A DNA stretch of 64,000 nt from Panagrolaimus kolymaensis (GCA_028622995.1 JAJQJQ010000036.1:434001-498000); one strand, 5' to 3'. Shown: positions 12,112 to 21,872, counted from the stretch's first letter. The notes: generated by a model from the sequence alone, not told the origin. A program made the numbers and translations.

Positions 12112-13207
12112 TATGTTTGTGAATATGTTCTTGTGTTTATTTGGAAGATCCCAGCTACAGAAGATACAACCAACTCCCCAAAGAACTCTTCTTCCTAAAC
12201 CTCGACGAAACCAATATCTTTCACCGCGTGATAATTCGTAATAATAAATAATCTGCCTTTTTTGCCTTACCTTTTTTGGAGATCAATCGGCTTGGCCGCT
12301 TTTTTGCCATTTGCGCAGGTTTACTTACTGGCTGGCAAATGCACTCGCTTGTAATAATTGCCAAGTCAATTTGTTTCAATCCAATTCATTCATTATTCGT
12401 GTCCTTCTTTTCTCGCTATTAATCTATCTCATCCATTTTTTTTCTTGTTCAAAGCCTTGTTTTTTTTTTGATGAGCATTTAAAACAAAAAAAAATGAAAG
12501 AGTCGTCGTTTTCGAATCAAACCGACGAGAGAGATCCTTTTTGTCCGTTACGAGATTGAAAAAAAAACAAGCAAGCACTTTGCTTTTTTCATTTCTCACC
12601 ATCTGCTTTTTCTTTTTTCGCAATGACCAGAGCACTTCCAATACCACCACAGCAGGGGGTCAGTCAAAAAAATAAAAAGATTTGGTCCTAGTGGTATCTC
12701 TCTTTTTTTTTTGTTTTGTTTCTTCGTTCAAAAACCCTGAGGGGCAGTAGTGATGGTGGTGTTGTTCCGCTTTACATTTATCTTATATCTCTTGTTTTTT
12801 CTTTTGGGGTTGGCCCACTCATTTTAAGTCATTTTTCAAATTTTTTCATTTTTTTTTTTTTTTTTGACAAAAACATGAATTGACTGGCTTGGCTGACTCT
12901 CTTTCACTGGAATCTAGTCAGTTAAAATTTATATTTATTTATTTATATTTTTTCTCTATGTTTTTACATAATTGGAAATAAGATTAATGAAAGGCTACGA
13001 AGCAAAACAAAAAATATGGTTTTTTGTTTTTTCTTGGGAGGTCGAAGAGAGATATTTTGAAATAAACGTTTTTTTTTTTGGGAAATTTTGAGTAACTTTA
13101 AAAAGTTTTTTTATATTTAATTTTGACACTTCTTTACTTTGAGCAACCCCTCAGTTTATATATTTTTTTCGTTCTTCTTTTAAATTTTAAAAAGATTTTT
13201 TTAAAAA

Positions 13208-13256
13208 TATTAGTAATTTTGGGTTAACATAATTTCAATATTTTGATTACTCTCAC
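13208..13256 (+). repeat. Short palindromic intron element, copy 7
   Basis: Left end ATATTAGTAA, core GTTAACATAATTTC, right end TTACTCTCAC. Moderately diverged. Confidence 0.6.
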
Positions 13257-13609
13257 TTTTTTTTATCTATAAAAATATTTATATTTAGTAGTTAGCAGCT
13301 TACGACCATAATAATCCATTGTCCATCATATTACATTTTTTTATTCTCCCACTTTTTTTCATTTCTTCATTTTTTTATGTTTTGGCAACACTTGAGTGCA
13401 AGCAGCAATAATAAGTGCTAGAGCTTTGGCTATTTTTTCTTTTTGTTGCGGTCACTCCTTTTTTCTCTCCATTATTTTTTATTTGGTTTTCCCAAACAAA
13501 AAAAAATTATATTATTTCTTTTTTATTGTTTTCAAAAAAATAAAATAAAAATACAACTTTTTTTAATTATAAAAAAAAATTTATTTTATCGTTTGCTTTT
13601 ATTTTTCAG

Positions 13610-13934
13610 TTTCGAAGATTCATCTTCAATTTCATCAGGAATATCAGAAAATTTTGATGATATTTCCACTGACGATTTAACTGGCAGCTCACTTTCTGAT
13701 TATCCCATGACTGCTACCACCGCTCAATTACCTTCTTCCAAAGCAGCGGCTGGGGTTGCTTCATCGTCGTCATCGGATTATCATTCTTTGACATTTCAAA
13801 GAAATTTAAATAAACTTTCTAATGGAACTCAAAACAACAAGCGAAAAGATCAACATCAACAAATAAATAATGATCAACAAAGATTTATTAATGGCAATCA
13901 TCACCAACATATGCCTCAACAACAACAAGCGATG
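13610..13934 (+). CDS. NAV2: NAV exon 5 of window
   Basis: The first base completes the Ser codon left by exon 4, giving DFNDS followed by FEDSSSISSGISENFDDIST and DDLTGSSLSDYP. This Ser-rich, acidic SSGIS / STDDL segment is characteristic of NAV proteins as I recall them and is the first strongly family-like sequence in the window. The rest is Gln/Asn/His-rich. The exon ends in phase 0 at CAAGCGATG|GTAAGT. The frame upstream of 13,610 is poly-Phe/Lys intron translation and is excluded. Confidence 0.85.
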
Positions 13935-13965
13935 GTAAGTTTTTTGCTTGGTTTGAAACGAAAAA

Positions 13966-14016
13966 TTGATAGTAACTAAAATAAGGAATTTATTGCTTAA
14001 AATTGGTTACTATCAT
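13966..14016 (+). repeat. Short palindromic intron element, copy 8
   Basis: Ends TTGATAGTAAC and GGTTACTATCAT, 32 bp inside the intron donor. The core is diverged (GGAATTTATTGC). Confidence 0.68.
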
Positions 14017-14109
14017 TATTCTTGTGAATTTTAGCAAAAAAGCGTTTTGTATATATTTTTTACTCGTTTTCAAAACTATTTTTATAAAAATTTGCCTGTC
14101 ACTAAAAAT

Positions 14110-14158
14110 ATGACAGTAATCATTTCTTTAAATATATTGTTTATTTTGTGTTACTGTT
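14110..14158 (+). repeat. Short palindromic intron element, copy 9
   Basis: Left end ATGACAGTAA, right end GTTACTGTTTT. The compensating change (GACAGTAA with TTACTGT) keeps the ends complementary. Confidence 0.6.
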
Positions 14159-14624
14159 TTTTGCTTTAAAATTTTTCTGAACCAATATTTTTTTCAATTT
14201 ATTAAAAAAAATTGTATTACTTTTTTTCTTTCAAAAACTCTCTTTAATACCATTAAATTTTTTCGCGCTTTATCCCAAAAAATATTTAAAATCATTGAAC
14301 TAGAAGAAACCGCCTTATTAAAATCCTTTCCTATTTTTCTTTTAAAAACCCGCATAAATAAAGCAAAGAAAAATAAATTTTGCATAATTTTATATTCTTT
14401 TGCAGTTTGAAAAAAATAAAATATATATCATTTGTTGGCATAGAAACGACGACGATTTATTTTTATGTTTGCTGCTTTTGTGTGTGCCATTTAGGGTCAA
14501 TCACAAAAGTAAATAAAAATTGCTAAATGGCATAAAAGATTTCATTGACAGACAACAAACACTACTCCCTAAAATCAATCATAAATGAATTAATAATGGT
14601 TTTTTCCAAGAAAAATAAAAAAAA

Positions 14625-14676
14625 TATGATTGAAATTAAATTTTGACGATCTTTTGCAAATTTGAATTACTATCAT
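14625..14676 (+). repeat. Short palindromic intron element, copy 10
   Basis: The left end is degenerate (ATGATTGAA). Core TTTTGACGATCTTTTGCAAA and right end ATTACTATCAT are clear. Confidence 0.62.
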
Positions 14677-15278
14677 TTATCATTATTTTTTTAAATTATT
14701 TTTAGTCTTTTTAAAACTCAAATTGCCGAGTATTTTATTAATAAATAATTCACATAAAATGAGACAATAAAAATAAAATTAAAATAAAAATGCCTTCTTT
14801 TTTTTTGAGTATTTAACGCAACTTTGACCATGCAAGACCGACCGAAAAAAAGAATAAAGAAAAAAAGTATTACGCAATTTTCTTTTTGCCCTCAAGCAAA
14901 TGGTCGTCGGTCACAATGCAGTTGCATTTACTCTTGGACTCGGACTTTGCATGTTTGCAACAAAAACAAAAAAAAAAGTCCAGAAAGAGCAAGCAAGCAT
15001 TTATTATGAAATATGCACATTTTTAATTCCTTTTTTTATACAAAAAATAGAAAATTAAAGTTAATGTTTCTCTCTTTTTTTCCTTTTTTTTTCCGGACTA
15101 GGTTGACTCGAGTTAATTTTTTCTTTTTTTTGAGTAAAGAGTCAAGTTTGTAAAAACAAAATAGAAATAGAAAAAAGAGTAATAGTAATATAAGAATATT
15201 TAATTAGTGGATAAAAACGCTGGCATAAATAAACTTTTCTGAAAACAGAGTAATTGGATTTAATAAATAAGAAAAAAA

Positions 15279-15327
15279 GATAGTAAGCGAAAATTAACAG
15301 TAATTTGACAAAATTTATTACTGTCAT
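15279..15327 (+). repeat. Short palindromic intron element, copy 11 (hAT target)
   Basis: Left end AGATAGTAAG, core TTAACAGTAATTTGAC, right end ATTACTGTCAT. The 8-bp target duplication of the adjacent hAT-like element (15,323-15,330) overlaps this right end, so the transposon landed at the tip of this element. Confidence 0.7.
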
Positions 15328-15330
15328 AAC

Positions 15331-15770
15331 TAGTGTTAAATTCCCGACCGAAAAGTCGGGAATTCCCGACTTCCCGACCGACTTTTTCCCGACCGACTTC
15401 CCGACCGACGATAATTTCTATCCCGACATTTTCCCGACTTTCCCGACCGACTCATTTTTTATCCCGACAAATAAAAAAAAATTAATATTAATTTTAAAAA
15501 TCATTCATTTTCGCCTTTATTTTAACCAAAAATCCTTTGTTTACATTTTATTTACAGTTAATAGCTCATTTTTATATATTTAAATTCTTTTAATTAATTT
15601 AATTTAAAAAAATTCCAACACCATATCCTACTTTTCGACCCCCGAATTCCCGACCGACAAAAATTTTTATCCCGACTTTTTCCCGACTTTTCCGACCGAG
15701 AGCAATTTTTATCCCGACTTTTTTTGAATTTCCCGACTTTTTTGTCGGTCGGATCGGGAATTTAACACTA
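15331..15770. mobile_element. Non-autonomous hAT-like element A (440 bp)
   Basis: Terminal inverted repeats TAGTGTTAAATTCCCGA face each other at both ends and fit the hAT end pattern YARNG. The element is flanked by a perfect 8-bp duplication GTCATAAC (15,323-15,330 and 15,771-15,778), the size typical of hAT transposition. The interior has two C-rich arms built of CCCGAC/CCGACCGAC microrepeats, both in the same orientation, around an AT-rich core of about 170 bp (15,471-15,640). There is no transposase frame. The Pro-Thr-Asp repeat translation at 15,305-15,583 is an artefact of the microrepeats. Confidence 0.88.
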
Positions 15771-16358
15771 GTCATAACTTCTTTTCTTTTTTTCTTTTTG
15801 ACTTATCTCTTTTACCATCTGAAAAATTTTCAAATAAATTTAAACCCTTTTTTAATTCTCTGACATCTTTGCCGTTGTTGGTTTTGGTTCTAAATCCCAG
15901 CAAAAAAAGCTTTAAACCAATTTATAACAAATTTGTTTCGAATTGTCTTTCTTTTTCTTGTCTTTTGCATATTTTGTTTGTCTTTTTCCAAAAAAAGAAA
16001 GAACAAAAGAAGACACGATTTTCATTGGTATCAAACAATTTTTCAATCTATCCTTTATTTTTAAATTTTGGACTTTTTTAAAAAAAAAGATTTTTTTGAC
16101 TTCCTTTTCTTAAAATTTACTTTTTTCAAACTAATAAAAAAATATATGTATAAAATAACTTAGGTTTGATGTTTTCTCCATTTCCATTTTCAGCGGTACA
16201 GGAAACCCTGAAATGTGATATACCATAATAAATATATATATATTTTTTGGTTTACTTTTGCTCTGCCGTCCATCTATTTTTCTCTTTCGTTTTTTGTTGT
16301 CTTTTGTCTCTCATTTCTAAATTTGGATAGATGGATGTCCATTTTTAGTCATTTAAAC

Positions 16359-16709
16359 TAGGGTTGACCTCCCCCCCCCCGCGGGGACGGGGACTCCCCG
16401 TTTCCCCGTCCCCGTTCCCCGTCCCCTTCCCCGTCCCCGAAAAAAATTCTCCCCGTTTTTCTCCCCGCCTCCCCGTCCCCGAAGGATTTTCTCCCCGAAA
16501 AAAAATTGCAATGAAAAGCATACAAGAAAAAAATTTTTTTCTTAATAATTAACGAGAAAAAAATTTTTTTACTCCCCGTCTCCCCGTCCCCGTCCCCGAA
16601 CAAAATCCTCCCCGTTTTTCTCCCCGTCTCCCCGTCCCCGAAAAATTTTCTCCCCGAACGATTCCCCGTTCCTCGGTTTTTTTGAAAAACGGGGGGGAGG
16701 GCAACCCTA
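16359..16709. mobile_element. Non-autonomous hAT-like element B (351 bp)
   Basis: Terminal inverted repeats TAGGGTTG(A/C)CCTCCCCCCC match over about 20 bp with one difference. They are flanked by a perfect 8-bp duplication ATTTAAAC (16,351-16,358 and 16,710-16,717). The TAGGG start fits the hAT YARNG pattern. Inside, two C-rich arms of CCCCGT/CCCCGTCCCCG microrepeats, in direct orientation, flank an AT-rich centre (about 16,498-16,570). No transposase. The minus strand has many closely spaced GGGG tracts with G-quadruplex potential. Translations across it (Pro-rich or Gly-rich) are not genes. Confidence 0.9.
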
Positions 16710-16840
16710 ATTTAAACCTTCTTCGCTCAAGCCAAAGCTAAAAAAATTTGAAATTGAGCTTTTGAGGTTTAATAAAAATAATAATAAAAAAGCAAAAAAA
16801 AATTTAATTATTTACTTATTTTCCATATAATATTTTTTAG

Positions 16841-16994
16841 TCGACGTCCAATAATCATCGATTATATCATACCCTCGTTCCTAAACTTGCGTTAAGTGAC
16901 GACGGAGAAACTTTATCTATTTCAAGAAATTCCAATGCTCGTTCATCTTTGAGATATGCCCCTACATCCACTAATGGTCGACAACTTGTAAATG
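16841..16994 (+). CDS. NAV2: NAV exon 6 of window
   Basis: Phase 0 start after ATTTTTTAG, phase 1 end at AATG|GTAAGG. The open frame begins STSNNHRLYHTLVPKLALSD and includes GETLSISRNSNARSSLRYAP. No folded domain; a basic Ser/Arg/Asn-rich linker consistent with the microtubule-binding middle part of NAV proteins. Both phases match the neighbouring exons. Confidence 0.78.
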
Positions 16995-17041
16995 GTAAGG
17001 GTTTTTAAATATTCACATTCTTAGATTTCCATTATAAAAAA

Positions 17042-17090
17042 ATGATAGTAAGTAAAATTTAAAACTAAATTTCATAATTTTGTTACTGTA
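17042..17090 (+). repeat. Short palindromic intron element, copy 12
   Basis: Left end ATGATAGTAAG, right end TTGTTACTGTATT. Located 47 bp inside the intron donor. Confidence 0.66.
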
Positions 17091-17913
17091 TTTCTTCGGT
17101 TATGACAGTAACAACTTTTTTTTTGCAAAATATTGTCAAATTTTTTTTTCAATCTTTAAAAACTTTTTTAAACCATAAATCAATTTATTTATAAAAAAAA
17201 CTTGTACTTTTTTTTTCTTGGTGGTCACTTCTTTTTTATTTTTTGAAGAAACCAAAAAGTAAAAAATGATAGTGGACGACGAACGACGACACTTCTCTTT
17301 TCGAGAAGGGTATTTTTTTTTTTTGAGTTGAAAGGCATTTCATGTTTGATTAATGGTTTTTTTGGATTTTGACACAACGTCGGCTATCGACTTCAGTTCG
17401 TCCAGTTTGGGATTTGTCTTTGATGTTTATTTTTTTATTTGTCGCCTGGTTCGAACAAACACGCAAATGTTGCGTTTATTTTTATTTTTTTATAAACTAT
17501 TTGCGTGTCAGTTGTTTTCGGCGGCTTTTTTGTTTTGATTGCCCAAAAGCATTTTTTTAGTTTCTTGAAAAATAGGAGTAAAAATAGTCTATAGTTTTTT
17601 TTGGTTGAATAAATCCAAAAAATAGCAATTCCACAAATCAAAATCAAACAATATAAAAGAAAAAGATTGACAGAATCACGAAAAAAATGTTTTACATCAA
17701 TCACGGCGGCTAAGTAAAAACAATTTGACACATATATGCGGCGACGGTTGCATAAAAAAATAATAGAGCGACGAAAGAGGACGAAGGAAGGTAAAGGAAT
17801 ATGTAAAAAAAATCATATAAAATTGTTGGAAATAAAACTAAATTAAGCCTCACGAATTTTTTTTTGATAGTTTTTGAGATTTTTAGATGGATTATTTTCG
17901 TTACTTGGAAATT

Positions 17914-17963
17914 GTGAAAGTAATCAAAAACGGACAATAAATTGCGAAAATTTGTTACTATCA
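17914..17963 (+). repeat. Short palindromic intron element, copy 13
   Basis: Left end GTGAAAGTAA, core CGGACAATAAATTGC, right end TTACTATCA. Confidence 0.66.
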
Positions 17964-18078
17964 AAATTCATAAAAAATATAAAAACTTTTAACCTTTATG
18001 ACAAAAATTTTATTTTTTGACGATAATATTTTGTTTTTTTTATTTGTCTACCAAAAAATCAACGTTCATTCTTTTTAG

Positions 18079-18369
18079 GCTACAATCAATCCGGACCTCC
18101 TCAACATAGCCATTATTCAAATGGAATAATAGCAGCAGCAAATTCCCAATCAGCTAATAACTCTCCATATCATTCACATTCCCTTGATCGACACGGATAT
18201 TTAAAAGTTGCATTTGGTGAAAATAATTCAAATTCTTCCACCACAACTCCAAATAGTCCTTATCGGTTATCTCTAGCTTCTCAGCAATCCTCTAATTCAT
18301 CCACTTCGCCCAAAAACGGAGGAGGAATGTCTTCGGAAGGATATAGCAGTGGAAGGCAAAGCGTTTCAG
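18079..18369 (+). CDS. NAV2: NAV exon 7 of window
   Basis: Phase 1 start: the split codon G|GC gives Gly, then YNQSGPPQHSHYSNG. It later contains HSLDRHGYLKVAF, an SLDR motif seen in NAV proteins, and SSEGYSSGRQSVS at the end. Ser, Asn and His are abundant and no folded domain is present. Phase 1 end at GTTTCAG|GTATGG. Confidence 0.82.
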
Positions 18370-18842
18370 GTATGGTTTTTTATTTTTCAAGCTTTTTTTC
18401 TGATTTATATCTAACTTTTTTGAGTTTTAAAACAATGGCTTCCCTCTAACTTTCAAACTTTCTAATTTTTTAAACTTACTTTTTTTTTCTTCAAGACACA
18501 ATTACTTACTTACTTTTATTTATTTTGGCTTTACCCAGCTTTAACACCTTTTTTCGACTTTTATATTTTCGCTTTTTTACGTTAACTTTTCTTTTTGATT
18601 TTGAATAATTTAAGAAAATATTATTGAAACAATTTAAATATTTATGCATTTTTTTGTTAATATTTTTTTATCTCTTTTATTTATGTCTTCTTAAATAATG
18701 GCTGCTTTTTTTCATATATAAATTTACCAGAAAAATCCATTTTCTTGCTAAAAAAAGTTTTTTAATGGCCAAATTTTTGTCTTATTTTCTACGAGAAAAA
18801 AAATATGCTAAATCACCTATGTTTTTTTTTATTTCATTTTAG
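18370..18842 (+). other. NAV intron, 473 bp
   Basis: Donor GTATGG, acceptor TTTCATTTTAG. AT-rich, with CTTACTTACTT repeats. No palindromic-element copy recognised. Confidence 0.6.
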
Positions 18843-19184
18843 CTCGACACGATAATCATCAAAAACAACAACATCGATCCTCGAATGGGCAAAGGCGATC
18901 TTCATCTTTGTCATTTGCATCCAATGCAGGAATGTCAAAATCGATGATTATGTTTGAATCAGAAAATAATGGTTCAACAACAATATTATTTCCATTATCA
19001 ACAACAAATTTAAATATGGCCGCAGCCGCAGCGACGACGACAGATAAAGGAAATGGAAATTATTCAGCAGCGTCGTCGAATGGAAAACATTCCCCTAAAT
19101 TAAAAAGGTCCCAACTTAAAGCTATTGATATTGATTTTGGTGGTGGATCAGTTCCATCCTCACCAGCAAGAAATAATTTACAAG
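18843..19184 (+). CDS. NAV2: NAV exon 8 of window
   Basis: Phase 1 start (G|CT, Ala), reading ARHDNHQKQQHRSSNG, then SMIMFESENNGSTT, an Ala/Thr run, and KHSPKLKRSQLKAIDIDFGG followed by SVPSSPARNNLQ. It ends in phase 1 at CAAG|GTGTGA. Read-through past the donor stays open only to 19,258. The basic-Ser region with SPK and SSPAR sites looks like a phosphorylated microtubule-binding linker (inference). Confidence 0.8.
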
Positions 19185-19666
19185 GTGTGAAATGCATTTT
19201 TTTTCTTATCTTGAGTTGGAGCTTTGTTGTTAATGTCGTCAATTCTATTTTGTGCTAGTAATTTTGTCTTTTATTCGTCTTGTCTTTGAACTAACAAACA
19301 AACTTTTTTTATTTGGTTTTCTTTTTTTTTGCCATTTGGTTTTAATATTTTAGAAGAAAATTAAAAAAAATAATTAATGCTTTTTTATGGTTTTTAATGA
19401 TAGTAAATAATTTTTGATTATAATTACCCAAAATGCTTACTATCATATTTTTAAAAGTAACTCATTATTGACTATAAATTTTTAATTTTTGATATTATTA
19501 TCGTTTTTCGATTTATTTTTAACTAAAAAATTAACTTGCACAAAAATATTATTTTTTTAACATTTTTTTTCTTGTTTGATTTGGAATTTTACTAACACTT
19601 ACTATTTATAAATAAATATTTTATATTTAAAAATTATAAAAAAACAAAAATTTAAATATTTTATAG
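19185..19666 (+). other. NAV intron, 482 bp
   Basis: Donor GTGTGA, acceptor ATTTTATAG with an unusually A-rich tract before it. Contains one palindromic-element copy at 19,397. Confidence 0.62.
19397..19446 (+). repeat. Short palindromic intron element, copy 14
   Basis: Perfect 10-bp ends ATGATAGTAA and TTACTATCAT around a diverged core. Confidence 0.72.
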
Positions 19667-20370
19667 GCTCATATTCCGCTCGATCTGAATCAAGTGATGT
19701 ATATGCAAATTATTCGGCTTTACAACAACACCAGCAACACCAACAACAACCATATCATAAATTTTCAAATAATTATGGTCAAATTCGATCACCATTAACT
19801 AAAGTGCCATTAGTAATTCCCAAAGCTTTGCCACAAGGTTCAAGTGAAATGTCTTTGGCGTCTTCAACTGGATCATGCATAGGTTCAGAGGAGAGATATG
19901 AGAATGAAATAAGAAAATTAAATTATGAATTAGAAAATTATCGGCAAACTATTACGAAATTAACAGCGAAACATGAAAATTATAATCAAGTTATTCATAT
20001 GTTTGATTCCCGTCTTCAACTTCTTGTGAGACACGTAAATAAATTAAACCAAAAATCTCAACTTAAAGAAGATGAAGTTGAAAAGCTTAAATCTCAAATA
20101 GAATATCTTCGTTCACTTTCATCGTGCGCTACTATTCCAAATATGGGCGGCAGTGGAGGAAGTGAAAATGGAGGAGGAAATTTTGTAGTTGGAAAAATTA
20201 TTGATGGACAAAGGCATGGTTGTTCTGGTTCGACCGATTTACATCGACACCCATCCATGGAATCAGTGGCTTCTCATCGATCTTCTTTATCAACATCATC
20301 CAAAAGTTCATCGAGAATGATGATGGATAAAAATAATGGAATGTCGTCATCTAAAAATAAAAAGAGTTGG
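19667..20370 (+). CDS. NAV2: NAV exon 9 of window (first coiled coil)
   Basis: Phase 1 start (G|GC), phase 0 end at AGTTGG|GTGAGT. After a Gln/His-rich stretch it reads SSEMSLASSTGSCIGSEERY, then the coiled coil EIRKLNYELENYRQTITKL to LKSQIEYLRSL (window residues about 903-978). The exon ends in a Ser-rich region and KNKKSW. Order and motifs (SLAS, an EER..EIRKL start to the coil, the later basic K-K-x-W) parallel vertebrate NAV proteins closely. This coil probably mediates oligomerisation or partner binding. Confidence 0.92.
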
Positions 20371-20441
20371 GTGAGTAATTAAATTTTTATTTGAGTTTAA
20401 TTAAGTAAATACTAACTTTGGGTTTTTTTTCTTTTTTTAAG
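20371..20441 (+). other. NAV intron, 71 bp
   Basis: The shortest intron in the gene: donor GTGAGT, acceptor CTTTTTTTAAG. It separates the coiled-coil exon from a 21-nt microexon. Confidence 0.7.
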
Positions 20442-20462
20442 ACAACAAACATGGATAATCAG
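20442..20462 (+). CDS. NAV2: NAV microexon (21 nt, TTNMDNQ)
   Basis: Seven codons in phase 0 between acceptor TTTTTTTAAG and donor CAG|GTATTT. They sit between KKSW and IRSSF, exactly where vertebrate NAV proteins have a short variable insert. Including or skipping it keeps the frame, so it could be alternatively spliced. Supported by both splice sites and by position, but too short to prove from sequence. Confidence 0.7.
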
Positions 20463-20894
20463 GTATTTTTTATATTAACTTTTTTAATTAGGTGTTGTTT
20501 GGTGTTTTTGAAAGTTTTTAGTTTGTTTGTTTGTCAACCTTTTTTTAAATTTTACAGCATCGAGGCACTGTACCTCATAAAAAGCTTTATTCTTTTTTTC
20601 GTGGAAATAAAAATTTGACAAAAAAAATTAATCATAAAATTGTGCTGAAATTGGTCTAAATCTTGGGATTCCATTAGAAACCAATAAAAATAAATATAAA
20701 TCTTATAATTGTTTTTTTTGAATTCATAAATCACAAATTATCGATTATTAAAATTATTTTATTTTCACACTAAGAATTTTCTTTAAAAAAAGCTGCTTTA
20801 ATTTTTTGGCATTTGTATTTTGGGTTTTGCGGTTTGGTATTTGTATTTCTTTCCAAATCTTACTTTTATTAATTCCCATTTTTCACATTTTCAG
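20463..20894 (+). other. NAV intron, 432 bp
   Basis: Donor GTATTT, acceptor CACATTTTCAG. AT-rich. Short open frames on both strands are compositional. No palindromic element seen. Confidence 0.62.
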
Positions 20895-21639
20895 ATTCGA
20901 TCAAGCTTTAGTCGAGCCTTTCATAAAAGTAAAAAAGGAAAGAATGGTTCCGTTTCGGATGTCGAACAATCACCCTTGCATTCATTATCTCTTCAACCCA
21001 TTGCTGGCTCCGTGAACCAACTAGATGAATTAGCAGCCAATGGAAATCCAATAGAATTATTAAATCTTAAAAAGGAGCTTAAAACTAAAGAAGAAACTTT
21101 GACCGATTTTCGATTGGACGCTCTTGATAAAGCTCGAGAAGTGGATATTCTTCGTGAAACCGTGGCTCGCCTGGCATCAGAAAATAAAATATTAAAACGT
21201 AATTGCACGCTTCTTGCTAAAAGAGTGGATTCTCGAACTTCTTCAAGGCAATCTCTTTCGACTTGCCACGATGAGGATCCAGTTTATGATCCTTTGCCAG
21301 GGGTCATTGGGGGAGGAGTATCAAATGGAAATGGAAACGGAAATAATTGTTGTTCATCTTCGTCACATATGTCAGAGAGATCATTTTCATCCACCACTTC
21401 ATCTTCGAAAAGATCCAGCAATGGATTATCCACGAGAGTGTGTATTAGTCTCGAACCTTCAGGGTCGCTGGAATTTACTCAACATCAACATGAATTAACT
21501 ATTGGTTCCCTAATTCAACCAGTTTCCACTACAAATTGGAATGATATTGATTCGCAATTGATTATGATGTTAAAAGATTATTTACATCGAATTGAAATTG
21601 ATACTACACTTGGAATAGATTGTGATAAAGCTATTATTG
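20895..21639 (+). CDS. NAV2: NAV exon 11 of window (second coiled coil)
   Basis: Phase 0 start after TTTTCAG: IRSSFSRAFHKSKKGKNGSV, a basic motif matching the conserved LRSSF..AF..KK block of NAV proteins. Then a coiled coil (IELLNLKKELKTKEETLTDF to ENKILKRN, window residues about 1122-1180) matching the vertebrate LK.ELREKE..LTDIRLEAL region in layout. A Ser-rich linker with RQSLS follows, then the start of the pre-AAA region (LSTRVCISLE, IGSLIQP, W.DID..I). Phase 1 end at ATTATTG|GTAAGC. The frame upstream of 20,895 is intron. Confidence 0.94.
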
Positions 21640-21872
21640 GTAAGCAAACCTTTTAAAAAAAGCACACAGAACAATTTTTGTGAGCAAAAAAGCAGCTTCT
21701 TTTTTTCAATTTTATTTGCGGAAAATGATCTAAAAATTAATGCATGATAGTAAGATTTTTTGGAAAAAATATTGTTTATTTTTAATTACTCTCCTGTTAT
21801 TAATAATAATTAAAATCTGCAAATTATTGCTAAAAAAATATTACTATCTTTTAATAATTTTCCTTTTTACAG
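21640..21872 (+). other. NAV intron, 233 bp
   Basis: Donor GTAAGC, acceptor CTTTTTACAG. Contains one palindromic element. Confidence 0.7.
21744..21794 (+). repeat. Short palindromic intron element, copy 15
   Basis: Left end ATGATAGTAAG, right end ATTACTCTCCT. The interior has AATATTGTTTATTTT instead of the usual core. Confidence 0.62.

Larger units (their letters stand above)
5114..13609 (+). other. NAV intron, about 8.5 kb
   Basis: The largest intron in the gene, from the weak donor GTTGGT to acceptor TTTTTCAG at 13,609. It is mostly AT-rich and low complexity, with (T)n, (A)n and TTG/GAA-rich tracts. It contains five clear and one partial copy of the short palindromic element and one GC-richer island at 11,906-12,240. 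Apparent ORFs, for example at 7,792-8,316, 10,045-10,500 and 10,978-11,346, are Phe/Leu/Lys strings without family resemblance and are not called. Confidence 0.6.
13935..16840 (+). other. NAV intron, 2.9 kb, with two hAT-like elements
   Basis: Donor GTAAGT, acceptor ATTTTTTAG ending 16,840. It carries four palindromic-element copies (13,966; 14,110; 14,625; 15,279) and two non-autonomous hAT-like transposons (15,331-15,770 and 16,359-16,709). The rest is AT-rich with no supported gene. Confidence 0.7.
16995..18078 (+). other. NAV intron, 1.1 kb
   Basis: Donor GTAAGG, acceptor TTCTTTTTAG. Contains palindromic-element copies at 17,042 and 17,914. No supported gene in the AT-rich remainder. Confidence 0.62.

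Noticed and set aside
14824..15009. Small basic ORF near the hAT elements
   Set aside because: Short, with no recognised motif and no flanking splice signals; probably chance.
15305..15583. Pro-Thr-Asp repeat protein
   Set aside because: The frame is the translation of CCCGAC microrepeats inside hAT-like element A and runs out of the element into AT-rich sequence.
16358..16603. Gly- or Pro-rich ORFs on both strands
   Set aside because: Both are translations of CCCCGT microrepeats in hAT-like element B; complementary low-complexity frames on the two strands indicate no coding selection.
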